NCBI GenBank assembly: GCA_016219005.1
Contig: JACRCN010000066.1
Location: 1-44,283 of the forward strand
Reading direction: 5' to 3'
From: Deltaproteobacteria bacterium
GTDB taxonomy: Bacteria; Desulfobacterota; Desulfobacteria; Desulfobacterales; SpSt-501
DNA: 44,283 bases
Part shown: positions 1-8,403 of the stretch, piece after piece
Layout: each line of letters starts with the position of its first letter
Position numbering within the stretch: position 1 is the first letter of the stretch
Made by a program: the position numbers and the translations under genes
Notes under the pieces: model-generated
The model's input: only the letters and a program-made list of their open reading frames with translations
The model's database searches: none
Told to the model about the DNA's origin: nothing

Positions 1-195
1 GGCCGATTGTCCGCCGGGGTGGTTACCATTGTCGCGATGTCGGAAATCGTATTCTCTGCCATCCTGGCCTACATCTTTTTGGATGAAAAATTGACCTTCA
101 TAGAAACAATTGGAGCTCTGGTGATCGTTGCCGGAATCCTTTTCCTGTTCACTCCCGGCCGCGTGTTCAACATGAGCAAATCACACCAGAAGTAA
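1..195 (+). CDS. EamA/DMT-family permease, C-terminal fragment
   Basis: The 3' end of a gene that begins before the window; the frame is open from base 1. The roughly 64 visible residues contain two hydrophobic helices (around VVTIVAMSEIVFSAILAYIF and ETIGALVIVAGILFLF) separated by a short acidic loop (LDEKLTF), and end in a short basic tail. The helix, 'ldEklt', helix arrangement is typical of the last two helices of the second EamA repeat in drug/metabolite transporters, which export amino acids, nucleosides or other small metabolites across the inner membrane. The substrate cannot be told from this piece. The FAD oxidoreductase starts about 50 bp downstream on the same strand, so the two may be co-transcribed. 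Confidence 0.75.
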   Translation, partial: GRLSAGVVTIVAMSEIVFSAILAYIFLDEKLTFIETIGALVIVAGILFLFTPGRVFNMSKSHQK

Positions 196-247
196 AGGCG
201 TTGCGCGGGTGAAAAGCTGATTGTCAAAAATTGAAAGGGAGGATTTT

Positions 248-1447
248 ATGCGTAAGATTTACATTCCTGACAAAGTCAACATGCGAGCTGATGCGGTGGT
301 TATTGGAGGGGGTATTATCGGTACGGCGACCGCCTATTGGCTCTCGAAATTCGGACTGAAGACCGTACTTGTCGAAGCCCGGGAAGGTCTTTCCACTTTT
401 ACGACCGCTGCATCCGCCGAGTGTTTCCGGGCTCAATTCACCGAGCCTGAATTAGCCGCCATCGCAAAGGAGTCAATCGAAGTTTTTGAAAATTTCGCCG
501 CGTTCACCGGATTGAACGATTGCTCGATCCATATTCGCCAACAGGGGTATCTTTTCATCACGGACGAAGAAAAAGCGATTCCGGATCTTAAAGCCGCGGT
601 GGAGCAGCAGCACAGGATCGGTGTGGGCGACACGGTATTTCTGACCGGTGAAGAGGTTGTTAAAAACTTTCCCTATATTTCAAATGCTGTGGTCGGAGCG
701 ACTTTCCGGCAGAAAGACGGGTGGCTTTCATGCCACGAATTGACCCAGGGTTTCGCCAAAGCGTCAACGGCAGAATTTCTTCTCAAGACCAAAGCGATCG
801 GTATTCAAACGGACGCTCAGGGTGTCAAGGCGGTTGCAACGGATCGTGGCGTGATCCAGACCCGCCTTGTTGTCGATGCGGCCGGACCCTTTGCGGGCGT
901 CATCGGCAAAATGGTCGGCCTTGATTTGCCACTCGAGTTGGTCAGGCGACAAAAGACTTATATACGCACCCCAAAGACCCCGGCAAACGCACCTTTTACG
1001 ATCGATCTTGTGAACGGTTCCTATTGGCGGCCGGAGGCGGGCGGCGGTCTCTTAGGGTGGGTCGACCCTGATGAACCGCCTACTCCTCCTTTGGAGAATC
1101 CAAAAGGGGACTATGAATTCCCGCTTTTCTGCCTTGAACATTGTTCGAGGCTCACGCCTTTCTGGGCCGGTGTTGCCGAAAATCTGAAAAAAAGCGATAT
1201 CAACGTTTCCGCCGGACAGTACGTCTATACCCCGGATGGCCAGCCGATCATCGGCCCTGTTGAGGGAGTAAATGGATTTTATCTCAACTGTGGCTATTGG
1301 ATGGGCGTCATGGTCTCGCCGGCGACCGGCCGTATATGCGCCGAACTTGCTACCGGCAAGATGGGTAACAATAACAACCCGTTCCGTTTAGGTCGCTTTG
1401 CGGAAACCTCTGCTAAAAAGGGCTCCAGTTTCTTAAGCGGCCATTAA
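248..1447 (+). CDS. FAD-dependent oxidoreductase, DAO family (sarcosine oxidase beta-like)
   Basis: A 399-residue flavoprotein of the D-amino acid oxidase fold. The N-terminus carries the dinucleotide-binding motif VVIGGGIIGTATAYWL and then an acidic strand end (VLVEAR). The C-terminus has the family's second FAD-contacting segment (TPDGQPIIGPV, then GFYLNCGYWMGVMVSPATG). Length and layout fit sarcosine oxidase beta, dimethylglycine dehydrogenase-type and glycine oxidase-like enzymes, which oxidise the C-N bond of secondary or primary amines. The substrate is not readable from sequence. The start at 248 is chosen because GGGAGG lies 7 bp upstream; an in-frame TTG at 221 has no such site. No alpha, gamma or delta sarcosine oxidase subunit is next to it, so a single-subunit dehydrogenase with another electron acceptor is possible. 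Confidence 0.85.
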   Translation: MRKIYIPDKVNMRADAVVIGGGIIGTATAYWLSKFGLKTVLVEAREGLSTFTTAASAECFRAQFTEPELAAIAKESIEVFENFAAFTGLNDCSIHIRQQGYLFITDEEKAIPDLKAAVEQQHRIGVGDTVFLTGEEVVKNFPYISNAVVGATFRQKDGWLSCHELTQGFAKASTAEFLLKTKAIGIQTDAQGVKAVATDRGVIQTRLVVDAAGPFAGVIGKMVGLDLPLELVRRQKTYIRTPKTPANAPFTIDLVNGSYWRPEAGGGLLGWVDPDEPPTPPLENPKGDYEFPLFCLEHCSRLTPFWAGVAENLKKSDINVSAGQYVYTPDGQPIIGPVEGVNGFYLNCGYWMGVMVSPATGRICAELATGKMGNNNNPFRLGRFAETSAKKGSSFLSGH

Positions 1448-1866
1448 TCCGATGACCTTGGATCAGACAGAGCCCTCCGCTGATCAAAGAGCGTATTGCC
1501 TCTGAGAGAAGCCATGCAGATGTTTCGAGGAGCTTGACAATCATCAACAACTAGCCTATGTTTATCATTGCCTAATTCCGGCAACCGCCGGGAGCGGGGG
1601 ACCCAGGTTTTTGGGGCGCATCGCCAATTGGCGACGGATAACCTCTTCGGTCCTAGCCCTGCAGCTAACCTCGTAGGCGTCGATGAGGAAAACCTTCGGA
1701 ATTGAACGGGGGGCTTTCCTCGACCATTTCGATTCCGGAGGTTTAGGACATGCCTTCTGCGTATCACCCGTTGCACACGCCGCATTCCTGCCTCCTTCAA
1801 GACCCGTCAACACCCCGAGACAGACGTCATTGCAGGCTTCGCGATCCAAGGAAGTCATCCTACCTC
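1448..1866. other. 419-bp stretch without a recognisable gene
   Basis: Between the FAD oxidoreductase and the FG-GAP lipoprotein. Short open frames exist on both strands, the longest on the minus strand (about 1565-1858), but none has a convincing ribosome-binding site or a motif I know. No T-tailed hairpin follows the oxidoreductase. The last bases hold the likely ribosome-binding site of the next gene (AAGGAAG at 1848-1854). It may contain decayed coding sequence. Confidence 0.5.
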
Positions 1867-3651
1867 GTGACAGCTGAAACCTTTACGACGATAATTGCGC
1901 GCGCATTTATTCTCCTGGCCGTTTGCGCAACCGTCATGAGCTGCGGCGGCGGCAGCGGAGGTTCCAGTGAGAGCGCCAACGGAAGCAGTGCGCCTGCTGT
2001 CGACGGCAGCGCCACCGGTGGGGAGCGCAACCCCGTTTGCGTTGCCGGCATGAGCAGCGGTGAAGTCACCCGGCCGCAGTTTCTCATGAACCTGCAAGGC
2101 CAAACCAGTTGGTATGCATCGCCGGTAGTCGCCGACCTGGACGGGGATGGGGTAAATGAGCTCATCGCGGCCTATTATTCGGTCTACGTCTTCGCCGCGG
2201 ACGGCTCGCTACTTTCCCGGGCCGATGGCGGCAGCGGCCGCATCTACGCCCCCCACGTGGTGGTCGACCTGGAAGGAGACGGCATTCCTGAAATCGTCTA
2301 TGGCAGCGGGCATGAGGTCTATGCCTACGAATGGAAAAACGGCGGACTAAGCCTCAAAGCCGGATGGCCGGCAGATACCACCACGGCCGGAGAATCCCCG
2401 GAGGTGCGCGGGTTGGCCGCCGCCGATCTCGACGGCGACGGGCTTATCGAGATCGTGGCCACGACCACCCAGACCCAAAGCACAAGCGCCGGCGGTGCCC
2501 AGGTTTTCGTTTTTTCAAGCAACGGCGCCCTTTTTCAACCCGCCGGCCTGAGTTTTCCCGCCTGGCCACGCTACAACTACCGCACCGGCACCGGAGGGGA
2601 CGCCGACCGCAACGGCCAAGGGCATTCGGGTTACGGCTGCTATGGGCTCAACGTCGCTATCGGCAACATTGACGACGATGACGACTTGGAGATCATCGTC
2701 ACTTATGACAATCATGAAATCCAGGCCTTCAAACTCAACGGCGTTGCCATTGAAGCCTCCTCCTGGTTCACCAATCCTTCGAGCCAGTTCCTGGGCAACC
2801 GCATGACATGGGGACAGTTCATCCGCTGGGCCGATCCTCAGGTGGAGGAGAACCACTACCACCTGCACGTCGGCGACTGGCCACACCCCAGTGTCCAGGA
2901 GTGGCTGCAGTGGACCGCATCCCCGCCGAACATCGTCGACCTGGACGGCGACGGCAAAAACGAAGTCGTGGGGGTCCCCAACGTTGAGAAAAATGTGCCT
3001 TACGTGACCCAGGCTTACGCGATCATGGTTCTCGAAGGCGCCCACGGCGACGGCAGCCGCTCGGCCATGCGCAAAAGTGGCTGGGAAACGCTGCCCAGAG
3101 GCGCAGCCCCGATATCGGTGGACGGATGGTATCCGCCCAATGGCATCCCTGCGCCGACCACGCTCAATATCCAGGGCGACAGCCGGCCGGAGATTATCGT
3201 CTCCCTTAACGACGGGTTCATGCACGCCTTCAGCGCCGAGGCCCGGGAGATCTGGCGTTTCAACTTCACCCATGGCAAAGCGGTGATGTATGCTTCGGAG
3301 GCAACCATAGCGGATCTCAACCAGGACGGCTCCCCGGAGATCCTTTTCACAACCTACGGAGACCCTGATGTGACGGACTCTGGGTATCTGGTGATTCTAG
3401 GCGCGGACGGCCGCCTGCTGCATGACGTCGCTCTTCCCGATCCCGGCCGCGACGGTAACGGCAATGGCGCTCCAGCCGCCCCGGCGGTCTACGATCTCAA
3501 CGGCGACGGTCAACTGGAAGTCTTCGTCCAGACGTTCGAGCATGGCATGGACGTGTTTACGGTTCCGGGGTCCGCCTGCAACTGTATGCCTTGGCCTACC
3601 GCCCGCGGTGGACCTCTGCGCATGGGCCAGCCGAGCGGAAACGATCTGTGA
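1867..3651 (+). CDS. FG-GAP/VCBS-repeat lipoprotein with calcium loops
   Basis: About 594 residues. The N-terminal hydrophobic stretch (RAFILLAVCATVMSC) ends in a lipobox-like cysteine followed by a Gly/Ser-rich linker, so the protein is probably an exported lipoprotein. The body contains at least eight repeats with a calcium-loop pattern D-x-D-x-D-G followed by [E]-[IV]-[IV], for example DLDGDGVNELIAAY, DLEGDGIPEIVYG, DLDGDGLIEIVAT, DLDGDGKNEVVGV, DLNQDGSPEILFT and DLNGDGQLEVFVQ. This is the FG-GAP/integrin-alpha-like beta-propeller pattern used for extracellular binding. Two loops are altered (NIDDDDDLEIIVT, NIQGDSRPEIIVS). A GTG start at 1867 is preferred because it places the signal peptide at the N-terminus and has AAGGAAG 12 bp upstream; a longer in-frame start at 1750 would bury the signal. 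The ligand is unknown. Confidence 0.8.
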   Translation: MTAETFTTIIARAFILLAVCATVMSCGGGSGGSSESANGSSAPAVDGSATGGERNPVCVAGMSSGEVTRPQFLMNLQGQTSWYASPVVADLDGDGVNELIAAYYSVYVFAADGSLLSRADGGSGRIYAPHVVVDLEGDGIPEIVYGSGHEVYAYEWKNGGLSLKAGWPADTTTAGESPEVRGLAAADLDGDGLIEIVATTTQTQSTSAGGAQVFVFSSNGALFQPAGLSFPAWPRYNYRTGTGGDADRNGQGHSGYGCYGLNVAIGNIDDDDDLEIIVTYDNHEIQAFKLNGVAIEASSWFTNPSSQFLGNRMTWGQFIRWADPQVEENHYHLHVGDWPHPSVQEWLQWTASPPNIVDLDGDGKNEVVGVPNVEKNVPYVTQAYAIMVLEGAHGDGSRSAMRKSGWETLPRGAAPISVDGWYPPNGIPAPTTLNIQGDSRPEIIVSLNDGFMHAFSAEAREIWRFNFTHGKAVMYASEATIADLNQDGSPEILFTTYGDPDVTDSGYLVILGADGRLLHDVALPDPGRDGNGNGAPAAPAVYDLNGDGQLEVFVQTFEHGMDVFTVPGSACNCMPWPTARGGPLRMGQPSGNDL

Positions 3652-3748
3652 CCTTGCTGGATCTTTATCGGTCTGGATTCTTTGGTTGCGCCAGCATATC
3701 AACCCGTTTCGTTATACGGACGAATCATAACCATACCCGATCATCCCT

Positions 3749-4726
3749 ATGAAGATTGGTTTTGCCTTAATCCGCAAGGAAGCAGACGCTTGCCTCTCGC
3801 AGGGCCTGCATGAAGAGGCTCTGGGGTTATATGCCAAGTTTATTGCCGGCTCGGCCAAAATTGACCCGGGCATCAAATCCGCTATCGAAAAGGAAATCCA
3901 GCGTATCGAGTTGAAGATGAGCTGCGGCGATACCGGAGCGATCCCGGAACCCTCTGCCGGTCGAATCGACCCGATCAAAGATGCCTGGGGGATGCGTGCC
4001 ATCGAATCCGATCTTCCCGCATGCGTCCAGGACCTGGTCCGACCCCCGGGACGCAGCCAGAAGCATGCATCCGACATCAGCGCTGCAGATTGGGCTGACG
4101 GCATGGTCGATATTTATGCTTTGGTTGCAAACGACAAGGACCACCCATCCTCGGAGGACTTGAAAGGAAGGCCCTCTTTTGATGATCCTGAAGATCCGAA
4201 GATATTGCTTAACCGAGATTCGCCCGAAAGAAAGCGTTTTCATCGAGATTATGCAGCAACGTCATTTCTTGGAATTATCGCGGCGTTCGTGCTGGTAGGG
4301 AGCATTTTGATTTATTCCGGTGATTGGTTCTCTGAAATTAAGCGAAATAAAAGTGCGGAGGTGGTTCAAGACGCAGCCAAAATTGTTTTTAAAAAAACGC
4401 CGGCGCTTGTTGGCAAGGAGCATATGTCCGCTTTGCCCGATAACGGAATGGAGGATCAGAGCGCCATGCGGTCCGGGGAGACGGCGATCAGTGGAGATGC
4501 TGCGTCCCTGGTTGATCCGGATGGGACACAAGCTGGAGTCAAGACCCCCTCGTCTCCCGCCAATGATGAGAGAACAGCAAATAGAACCCCCGGCGACGAA
4601 GTCAAAGAAGATGGAGCTAGCTATTCCGAAATGCCGGCTGTCGAAAATAAAGACATCGGGACCGCACCGGAAGAACCGGATCCGGCTTCGGTGATTGATT
4701 ATGTCCTCAAAAAGCGCAGGTTTTAA
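3749..4726 (+). CDS. Unknown single-pass membrane protein, TPR-like N-terminus
   Basis: A 325-residue protein I cannot name. Residues 1-58 look like a pair of alpha-helices of tetratricopeptide type (EADACLSQGLHEEALGLYAK), followed by a charged region. One hydrophobic helix at about 170-190 (TSFLGIIAAFVLVGSILIYS) follows a basic stretch (ERKRFHR), which suggests the N-terminal part is cytoplasmic. After the helix comes a low-complexity acidic, Pro/Ser/Thr-rich tail of about 130 residues, probably disordered and extracytoplasmic. There is no catalytic motif. It lies 328 bp upstream of the receiver-like/BTAD regulator on the same strand and could belong to the same system; this is inference from position only. 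The ribosome-binding site is weak. Confidence 0.65.
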   Translation: MKIGFALIRKEADACLSQGLHEEALGLYAKFIAGSAKIDPGIKSAIEKEIQRIELKMSCGDTGAIPEPSAGRIDPIKDAWGMRAIESDLPACVQDLVRPPGRSQKHASDISAADWADGMVDIYALVANDKDHPSSEDLKGRPSFDDPEDPKILLNRDSPERKRFHRDYAATSFLGIIAAFVLVGSILIYSGDWFSEIKRNKSAEVVQDAAKIVFKKTPALVGKEHMSALPDNGMEDQSAMRSGETAISGDAASLVDPDGTQAGVKTPSSPANDERTANRTPGDEVKEDGASYSEMPAVENKDIGTAPEEPDPASVIDYVLKKRRF

Positions 4727-5054
4727 CCTTAATAATTTCCTGGCATCGAATGGGCATGGCTTCGATGCAGGCTCGTGTCAACTCGCTGCAGTGCGGAAGT
4801 TTGCTTTGCTGAAAGCAGAGCAGCGGCGCACATCCAAATTCCACCCGCTTTCTCCATCTGGCCATGCCGAGCGCGGTCGGTCCTAAGCCGATTCAATTTT
4901 AGAAACAGGCTCTCCAACCATCTCCGACGGGCGCACCAACCTGGATGTCATCGCACCGGGACTCACAGCAGGCGGTGGTGAGAGCGATTCCAATCCCAAC
5001 GCTTTCTCCGGTAATCTCCCGTGCCGTGATTGCCGGCTTCAACCGGTTACCGCC
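4727..5054. other. 328-bp intergenic stretch before the BTAD regulator
   Basis: No recognisable gene, tRNA or terminator. The frame of the downstream regulator stays open upstream of its ATG to a TAA near 4885, but it contains no ATG, GTG or TTG, so the ATG at 5055 is the first possible start. That start lacks a good Shine-Dalgarno sequence. The promoter of the regulator probably lies here, but I cannot point to a convincing one. Confidence 0.4.
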
Positions 5055-6512
5055 ATGGATCGTGAGCCACCCGCCAACTCTCCGAATCCATCAACTATCC
5101 TCGTGGTTGATCCGGATGATAGGATCTACAAAGCATTTTGGGCCACTTTAGGCTCCCGGTATCATCTGGTTTTTACGCCCAACGAAGCGCTGGCAAACCT
5201 GATCATCAATGATTTTCCTTTCGCCATGGTGTTCGTCGGCCAGAACTCGACGACCCAATCCGATAGTTTGCTTATCCGGACCCTTAAAGCCGAGCAGCCT
5301 TCCATTCCGATCGTCTTCATCGCCAAAAAGCCGACGGCGGACCTTATTCTATCTTCATTCAGGGCCGGTGCCAGAGATATCATTACGGCTCCGATTGAAC
5401 CGGAAGAGTTGATGTATATCACGGAGCGAATTGCTACCCTGAGGCTGACAGGGCGAACTTCCGATAATTTGCCGCCGTCATCTGCGCGTTTCAATTTAAG
5501 GAACCTTTGGTCCCAGTTGCGATACGGAAGCCAAGGCTATGTTGAAATCGGAATGCAGATGGAGCGGCAAGCGTCTTCTCTTGAAAACGGCACGGGCTCC
5601 GACGATTCCACTTTAGTTGACCGGCTGCGCGATGCGCCGGCCAAGGTCGTGAGGGCGTTGGAGCATAGAACGGATAAGGTTTCGGGGTGGGTGGATACGG
5701 CGGGCATGCGTGTCTATTTCCTGGGCCACTTCCGTACCATCATAAATGGTCAAATGGCGGATGAGTGGCCGAGCAAAAAGGGCAAATCTCTTTTTGCGTA
5801 CCTTTCTTATCATTACAACAAACCCATTTTTCGCGATGTGCTCATGGACGTTTTCTGGCCCAAGTCGATGGCGGAATCGGCGCGCAACAGCCTGAACGTG
5901 GTGATTCATGGTTTACGAAAACGGCTTCAGCAGTTTGACACGGCAAGAGAATACATCATCTTCAAGAATGAGTGCTATTGCATTAATCCGGAGATCGGCA
6001 TTTGGACCGATGTCGACGAGCTCAGAGCGCTCTGGCGGAAAGGCCGGGCTGTCGAAAAAAATAAGGGGCTTGAGGCGGCGGTGGAATTCTACGACCAAAT
6101 TGCCGCCATCTACAGCGGCGATTTCATGTCCGATGAATTATATGAGGATTGGTCCACGCTTGAAAGAGAAAACCTGAAAGAGATTTTTCTGGTCACTCTT
6201 GAAAAAATCAGCGAGAACCGATTTCGCTTGGGCAACCTTGCCGAGGCGATCAGCATTTGCAAAGCCATTCTGGGAAGAGACGGCTGCCGTGAAGAAATAT
6301 ACCGCCGCTTGATGTGCTGTTACCAAAAAACCGGGCGCCGGGACAAAGCCTTGCTGGCCTATCGCAAATGTGTCCATGCGTTGAAGACCGAACTCGATGT
6401 CGCCCCAGCGGCTGCTACGATTGAGTTATATAAGAAAATCAAAACCGATGCACCCGACCCATGTGAATCTCTTAGGCCGGGTGCTGCCGCGCGCCTGCCC
6501 AAAGCCAGCTGA
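5055..6512 (+). CDS. SARP/BTAD-type regulator with a degenerate receiver domain
   Basis: A 485-residue regulator. Residues about 14-125 fold like a response-regulator receiver: acidic pocket VVDPDD, a beta-3 strand at AMVFVGQN and helix 4 at SFRAGARDIITAPIEP. The phospho-accepting Asp (usually LLDLxMP) and the conserved Lys (usually TKPF, here TAPI) are missing, so phosphorylation seems unlikely. Residues about 217-470 are an AfsR/DnrI (SARP) type output: a winged helix (VYFLGHFRTIINGQ, WPSKKGKSLFAYLSYHY, SARNSLNVVIHGLRKRL) followed by the bacterial transcriptional activation domain of TPR helices. SARPs are best known from actinobacteria, where they activate secondary metabolism. Here the regulator precedes two unknown genes on the same strand, its most obvious candidate targets. 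Confidence 0.88.
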   Translation: MDREPPANSPNPSTILVVDPDDRIYKAFWATLGSRYHLVFTPNEALANLIINDFPFAMVFVGQNSTTQSDSLLIRTLKAEQPSIPIVFIAKKPTADLILSSFRAGARDIITAPIEPEELMYITERIATLRLTGRTSDNLPPSSARFNLRNLWSQLRYGSQGYVEIGMQMERQASSLENGTGSDDSTLVDRLRDAPAKVVRALEHRTDKVSGWVDTAGMRVYFLGHFRTIINGQMADEWPSKKGKSLFAYLSYHYNKPIFRDVLMDVFWPKSMAESARNSLNVVIHGLRKRLQQFDTAREYIIFKNECYCINPEIGIWTDVDELRALWRKGRAVEKNKGLEAAVEFYDQIAAIYSGDFMSDELYEDWSTLERENLKEIFLVTLEKISENRFRLGNLAEAISICKAILGRDGCREEIYRRLMCCYQKTGRRDKALLAYRKCVHALKTELDVAPAAATIELYKKIKTDAPDPCESLRPGAAARLPKAS

Positions 6513-6576
6513 CCCCAACCGGCCGAAACTGAATAACCCAACATTAATCAACAAATAATTCTATTTTAAGTGTCCT

Positions 6577-6594
6577 ATAATTAGCCATAATTAT
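6577..6594. promoter_or_regulatory. AT-rich inverted repeat upstream of the 6701 gene
   Basis: ATAATTA (6577-6583), GCCA, TAATTAT (6588-6594): a perfect 7-bp inverted repeat inside an AT-rich island between the BTAD regulator and the next gene, about 105 bp before that gene's ATG. It could be an operator or part of a promoter. Only the symmetry is observed. Confidence 0.3.
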
Positions 6595-6700
6595 GATGGA
6601 TCAGGTTCGTCCAACCGACCCTCTTCAATTGCTAATGGGAACCCGTTTATTGCGGCGACGAACCAGTTCCGATTAGCACCCTTGGCAAAGGAGGCATCCT

Positions 6701-7165
6701 ATGTCCGGCCAACCACAAGCAGCACCATGGATCTCGTTCAACGTAACCGGGTTAACCGTCACCGAACCACCTCCAACACTTGCGCCCAGCACCATCATCC
6801 CGAGGACAGGCTCGTTTGTAATGAGCGCACAGTACGCGATTGACTTCGTCTTCGGAAAAGGGCTGAATGACTTGATCGTCGGGGGGCTGCCGGTATTCGA
6901 GTACAACGTAACCTACTTCGCGGAAAGCATTGGGCCCGGCGCCGAGTGGAGCGGGACGCCACCGGCGATATCGTGCATTCTGGGCAATTACACGTATGGC
7001 GCCCCGCAAACAAGCCTTACGGTGTCTGCCATGAGTCTGACGCCCGGAACCTACCGCACCACGTGTGTTGCGAAAATGTCGCCGCGCGGAGGCGGCAGCG
7101 GCGGGTTCCCGTTCCATGTGGTAGGGTTCGTGGAGGGACCCATGATAGAAATCTACCAGCCCTAA
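6701..7165 (+). CDS. Unknown protein, beta-rich (154 aa)
   Basis: A 154-residue protein that I do not recognise. It has a strong ribosome-binding site (AAAGGAGG, about 7 bp before the ATG). There is no signal peptide, transmembrane helix or charged catalytic motif. Composition is rich in Gly, Pro, Ser, Thr and aromatics with alternating hydrophobic residues, as in a beta-sandwich. The last 60 residues (LTVSAMSLTPGTYRTTCVAKM, then FPFHVVGFVEGPMIEIY) have the same order of elements as the C-terminus of the 251-residue protein encoded next (LTASIHSEPLPSGTYRLEADATF, then SRLVHV), suggesting a shared domain. It follows the BTAD regulator on the same strand and may be controlled by it. The domain kinship is my own reading by eye. 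Confidence 0.65.
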   Translation: MSGQPQAAPWISFNVTGLTVTEPPPTLAPSTIIPRTGSFVMSAQYAIDFVFGKGLNDLIVGGLPVFEYNVTYFAESIGPGAEWSGTPPAISCILGNYTYGAPQTSLTVSAMSLTPGTYRTTCVAKMSPRGGGSGGFPFHVVGFVEGPMIEIYQP

Positions 7166-7214
7166 AACGGGCAAACAGATTCGAGAATATCAATCAAACC
7201 TGGAGATCGATGTT

Positions 7215-7289
7215 ATGAAAATGCCGCGGGGCCTATTTAAATTTCCAATGGGCCCCGCACATCGCAGCCGCAAGAGGGCGAACCCATGA
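7215..7289 (+). CDS. Possible 24-residue leader peptide coupled to the next gene
   Basis: A 25-codon frame: ATG at 7215 with GGAG about 10 bp upstream, ending in a TGA that overlaps the ATG of the 251-residue protein at 7286 (ATGA). The peptide is short, basic and Pro-rich (MKMPRGLFKF..., ending RSRKRANP). A GC-rich hairpin (7226-7258) lies inside it. The exact stop/start overlap is the type used for translational coupling, so this may be a leader controlling the downstream gene. It could also be chance, because the frame is short. Confidence 0.3.
   Translation: MKMPRGLFKFPMGPAHRSRKRANP
7226..7258 (+). promoter_or_regulatory. GC-rich hairpin before the 7286 gene
   Basis: GCGGGGCC (7226-7233) and GGCCCCGC (7251-7258) are perfect 8-base complements around a 17-base AT-rich loop. 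No T-run follows, so this is not an intrinsic terminator. It ends about 15 bases before the AGAGGG ribosome-binding site of the 251-residue protein and lies inside the possible leader peptide. An attenuation or mRNA-stability role is possible. Confidence 0.45.
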
Positions 7290-8041
7290 AAAACCATGAG
7301 AAGCGCCATAAGGAATTATCCGGCACTGAGGTGAAAAGAGACCGCAAGAAGGAATCAGGCGAAGAGGGATTCAAGGAAGACTTAAAACCTGAGAGCCATG
7401 CGCCTTTTGACGCGGATGAGGATACGACCGCTCGGATTTCTTTCCTAATCGATTTTTCACTTGCCGAAGGGCAAATCGAGGGAAGAATCATTCACCGCCT
7501 GACAAATAAGCACATGAAATTCGTTGGCCTCGATCAGACCGCCATCAGCCAGTTCATGAAGAAATATCTGTCGCGTCTGGATAAGAGCGTGGTGAGAGCG
7601 ACAGAAAGAGAGCAAGTTCCATCGACTGATTATCAAGATGCCGAAAAAGAGGAAGCGGCGGCGGCCTCGAATGAGATCCGGACAAAAAGTTTTCTCGTTA
7701 TTCCAGCCGGCGCGGCGCAGCCGACGGAAATATTGCAGCAAGGGCAACCTTTTCAAGTGCAATGGTGTTTCGATCCGCCAGCGAGCCTGTCCGTGCGGGG
7801 GCAGCACATGAATTACAAAGTCAGCATATGCCGGAAAAAACTTGCCAGTGGGCACCGTGAGGTGGTGGGTGAAATCGAGGGGGACGTCGCCTGCAGCGAA
7901 GCGTTGACCGCAAGCATTCACTCGGAACCGCTGCCTTCCGGGACCTATCGCCTCGAAGCAGATGCCACATTCAGCTTAAAGGGCAGAAAGCCCGACTGGA
8001 GTGGTGTCTGCCGCGACAGTCGCCTGGTGCATGTGGCTTGA
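7286..8041 (+). CDS. Unknown protein, charged N-terminus and beta-rich C-terminus (251 aa)
   Basis: A 251-residue cytoplasmic-looking protein that I do not recognise. The first 45 residues are very rich in Lys, Glu and Arg (KNHEKRHKELSGTEVKRDRK) and probably disordered. The middle (ARISFLIDFSLAEGQIEGRI) looks like an alpha/beta segment followed by another charged linker. The C-terminal half (from about residue 130) is beta-rich and ends with LPSGTYRLEADATF and SRLVHV, resembling the end of the 154-residue protein encoded upstream. The ribosome-binding site is AGAGGG at 7273-7278. The pair may have arisen by duplication of a C-terminal domain and may be a target of the BTAD regulator. No enzyme motif or membrane segment is visible. 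Confidence 0.65.
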   Translation: MKNHEKRHKELSGTEVKRDRKKESGEEGFKEDLKPESHAPFDADEDTTARISFLIDFSLAEGQIEGRIIHRLTNKHMKFVGLDQTAISQFMKKYLSRLDKSVVRATEREQVPSTDYQDAEKEEAAAASNEIRTKSFLVIPAGAAQPTEILQQGQPFQVQWCFDPPASLSVRGQHMNYKVSICRKKLASGHREVVGEIEGDVACSEALTASIHSEPLPSGTYRLEADATFSLKGRKPDWSGVCRDSRLVHVA

Positions 8042-8111
8042 ATCCCGATATGACAAGCGAGCTCATCGGATGAAGATGAGGCGTGTCTTATTGCCTGTCT
8101 GCTGTTTGAAT

Positions 8112-8345
8112 TCAGTTTAATTCGGGTGTCGGACTTGACGTCGTCAATGGAAAGGGGATATGCCGCCCCGCGTGCCTTACGATGGGGCTTAAATCCTTGA
8201 CCTTTGTTTCGCCTGTCAGCATGTTTATCCGGCGCTCATAGTCTTTGCAGATAGGGCAGCGGAAAATAACCCATTCCCCCTCTGAAACCGAAACGCATTC
8301 GTGGTAGCCGTACGTTGAATCCAATTCGAAATTAAGTTCAATCAT
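8112..8345 (-). CDS. Small unknown protein with a CPIC motif (77 aa)
   Basis: A 77-residue minus-strand protein. It starts with an acidic beta-strand segment (MIELNFELDSTYG) and has a single C-x-x-C pair in WVIFRCPICKDYERRINM, like half of a zinc ribbon; metal binding would need dimerisation or other ligands such as the nearby His and Cys at YHECVSV. The ribosome-binding site (GAAGGA) lies about 10 bp before the ATG. I recognise no named family. It is convergent with the plus-strand unknown genes and stands alone. Confidence rests on the ribosome-binding site and the protein-like composition. Confidence 0.5.
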   Translation of the reverse strand: MIELNFELDSTYGYHECVSVSEGEWVIFRCPICKDYERRINMLTGETKVKDLSPIVRHAGRHIPFPLTTSSPTPELN

Positions 8346-8403
8346 TTTTGATCAGTCCTTCAATTAATCGTTATATGGAGCCTGAGTGACGGATATCGTT
8401 ACG

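Noticed and set aside
1565-1858. A minus-strand frame of 97 codons in the gap before the FG-GAP protein
   Set aside because: No ribosome-binding site and no recognised motif; it could be decayed sequence, so I did not call a gene.
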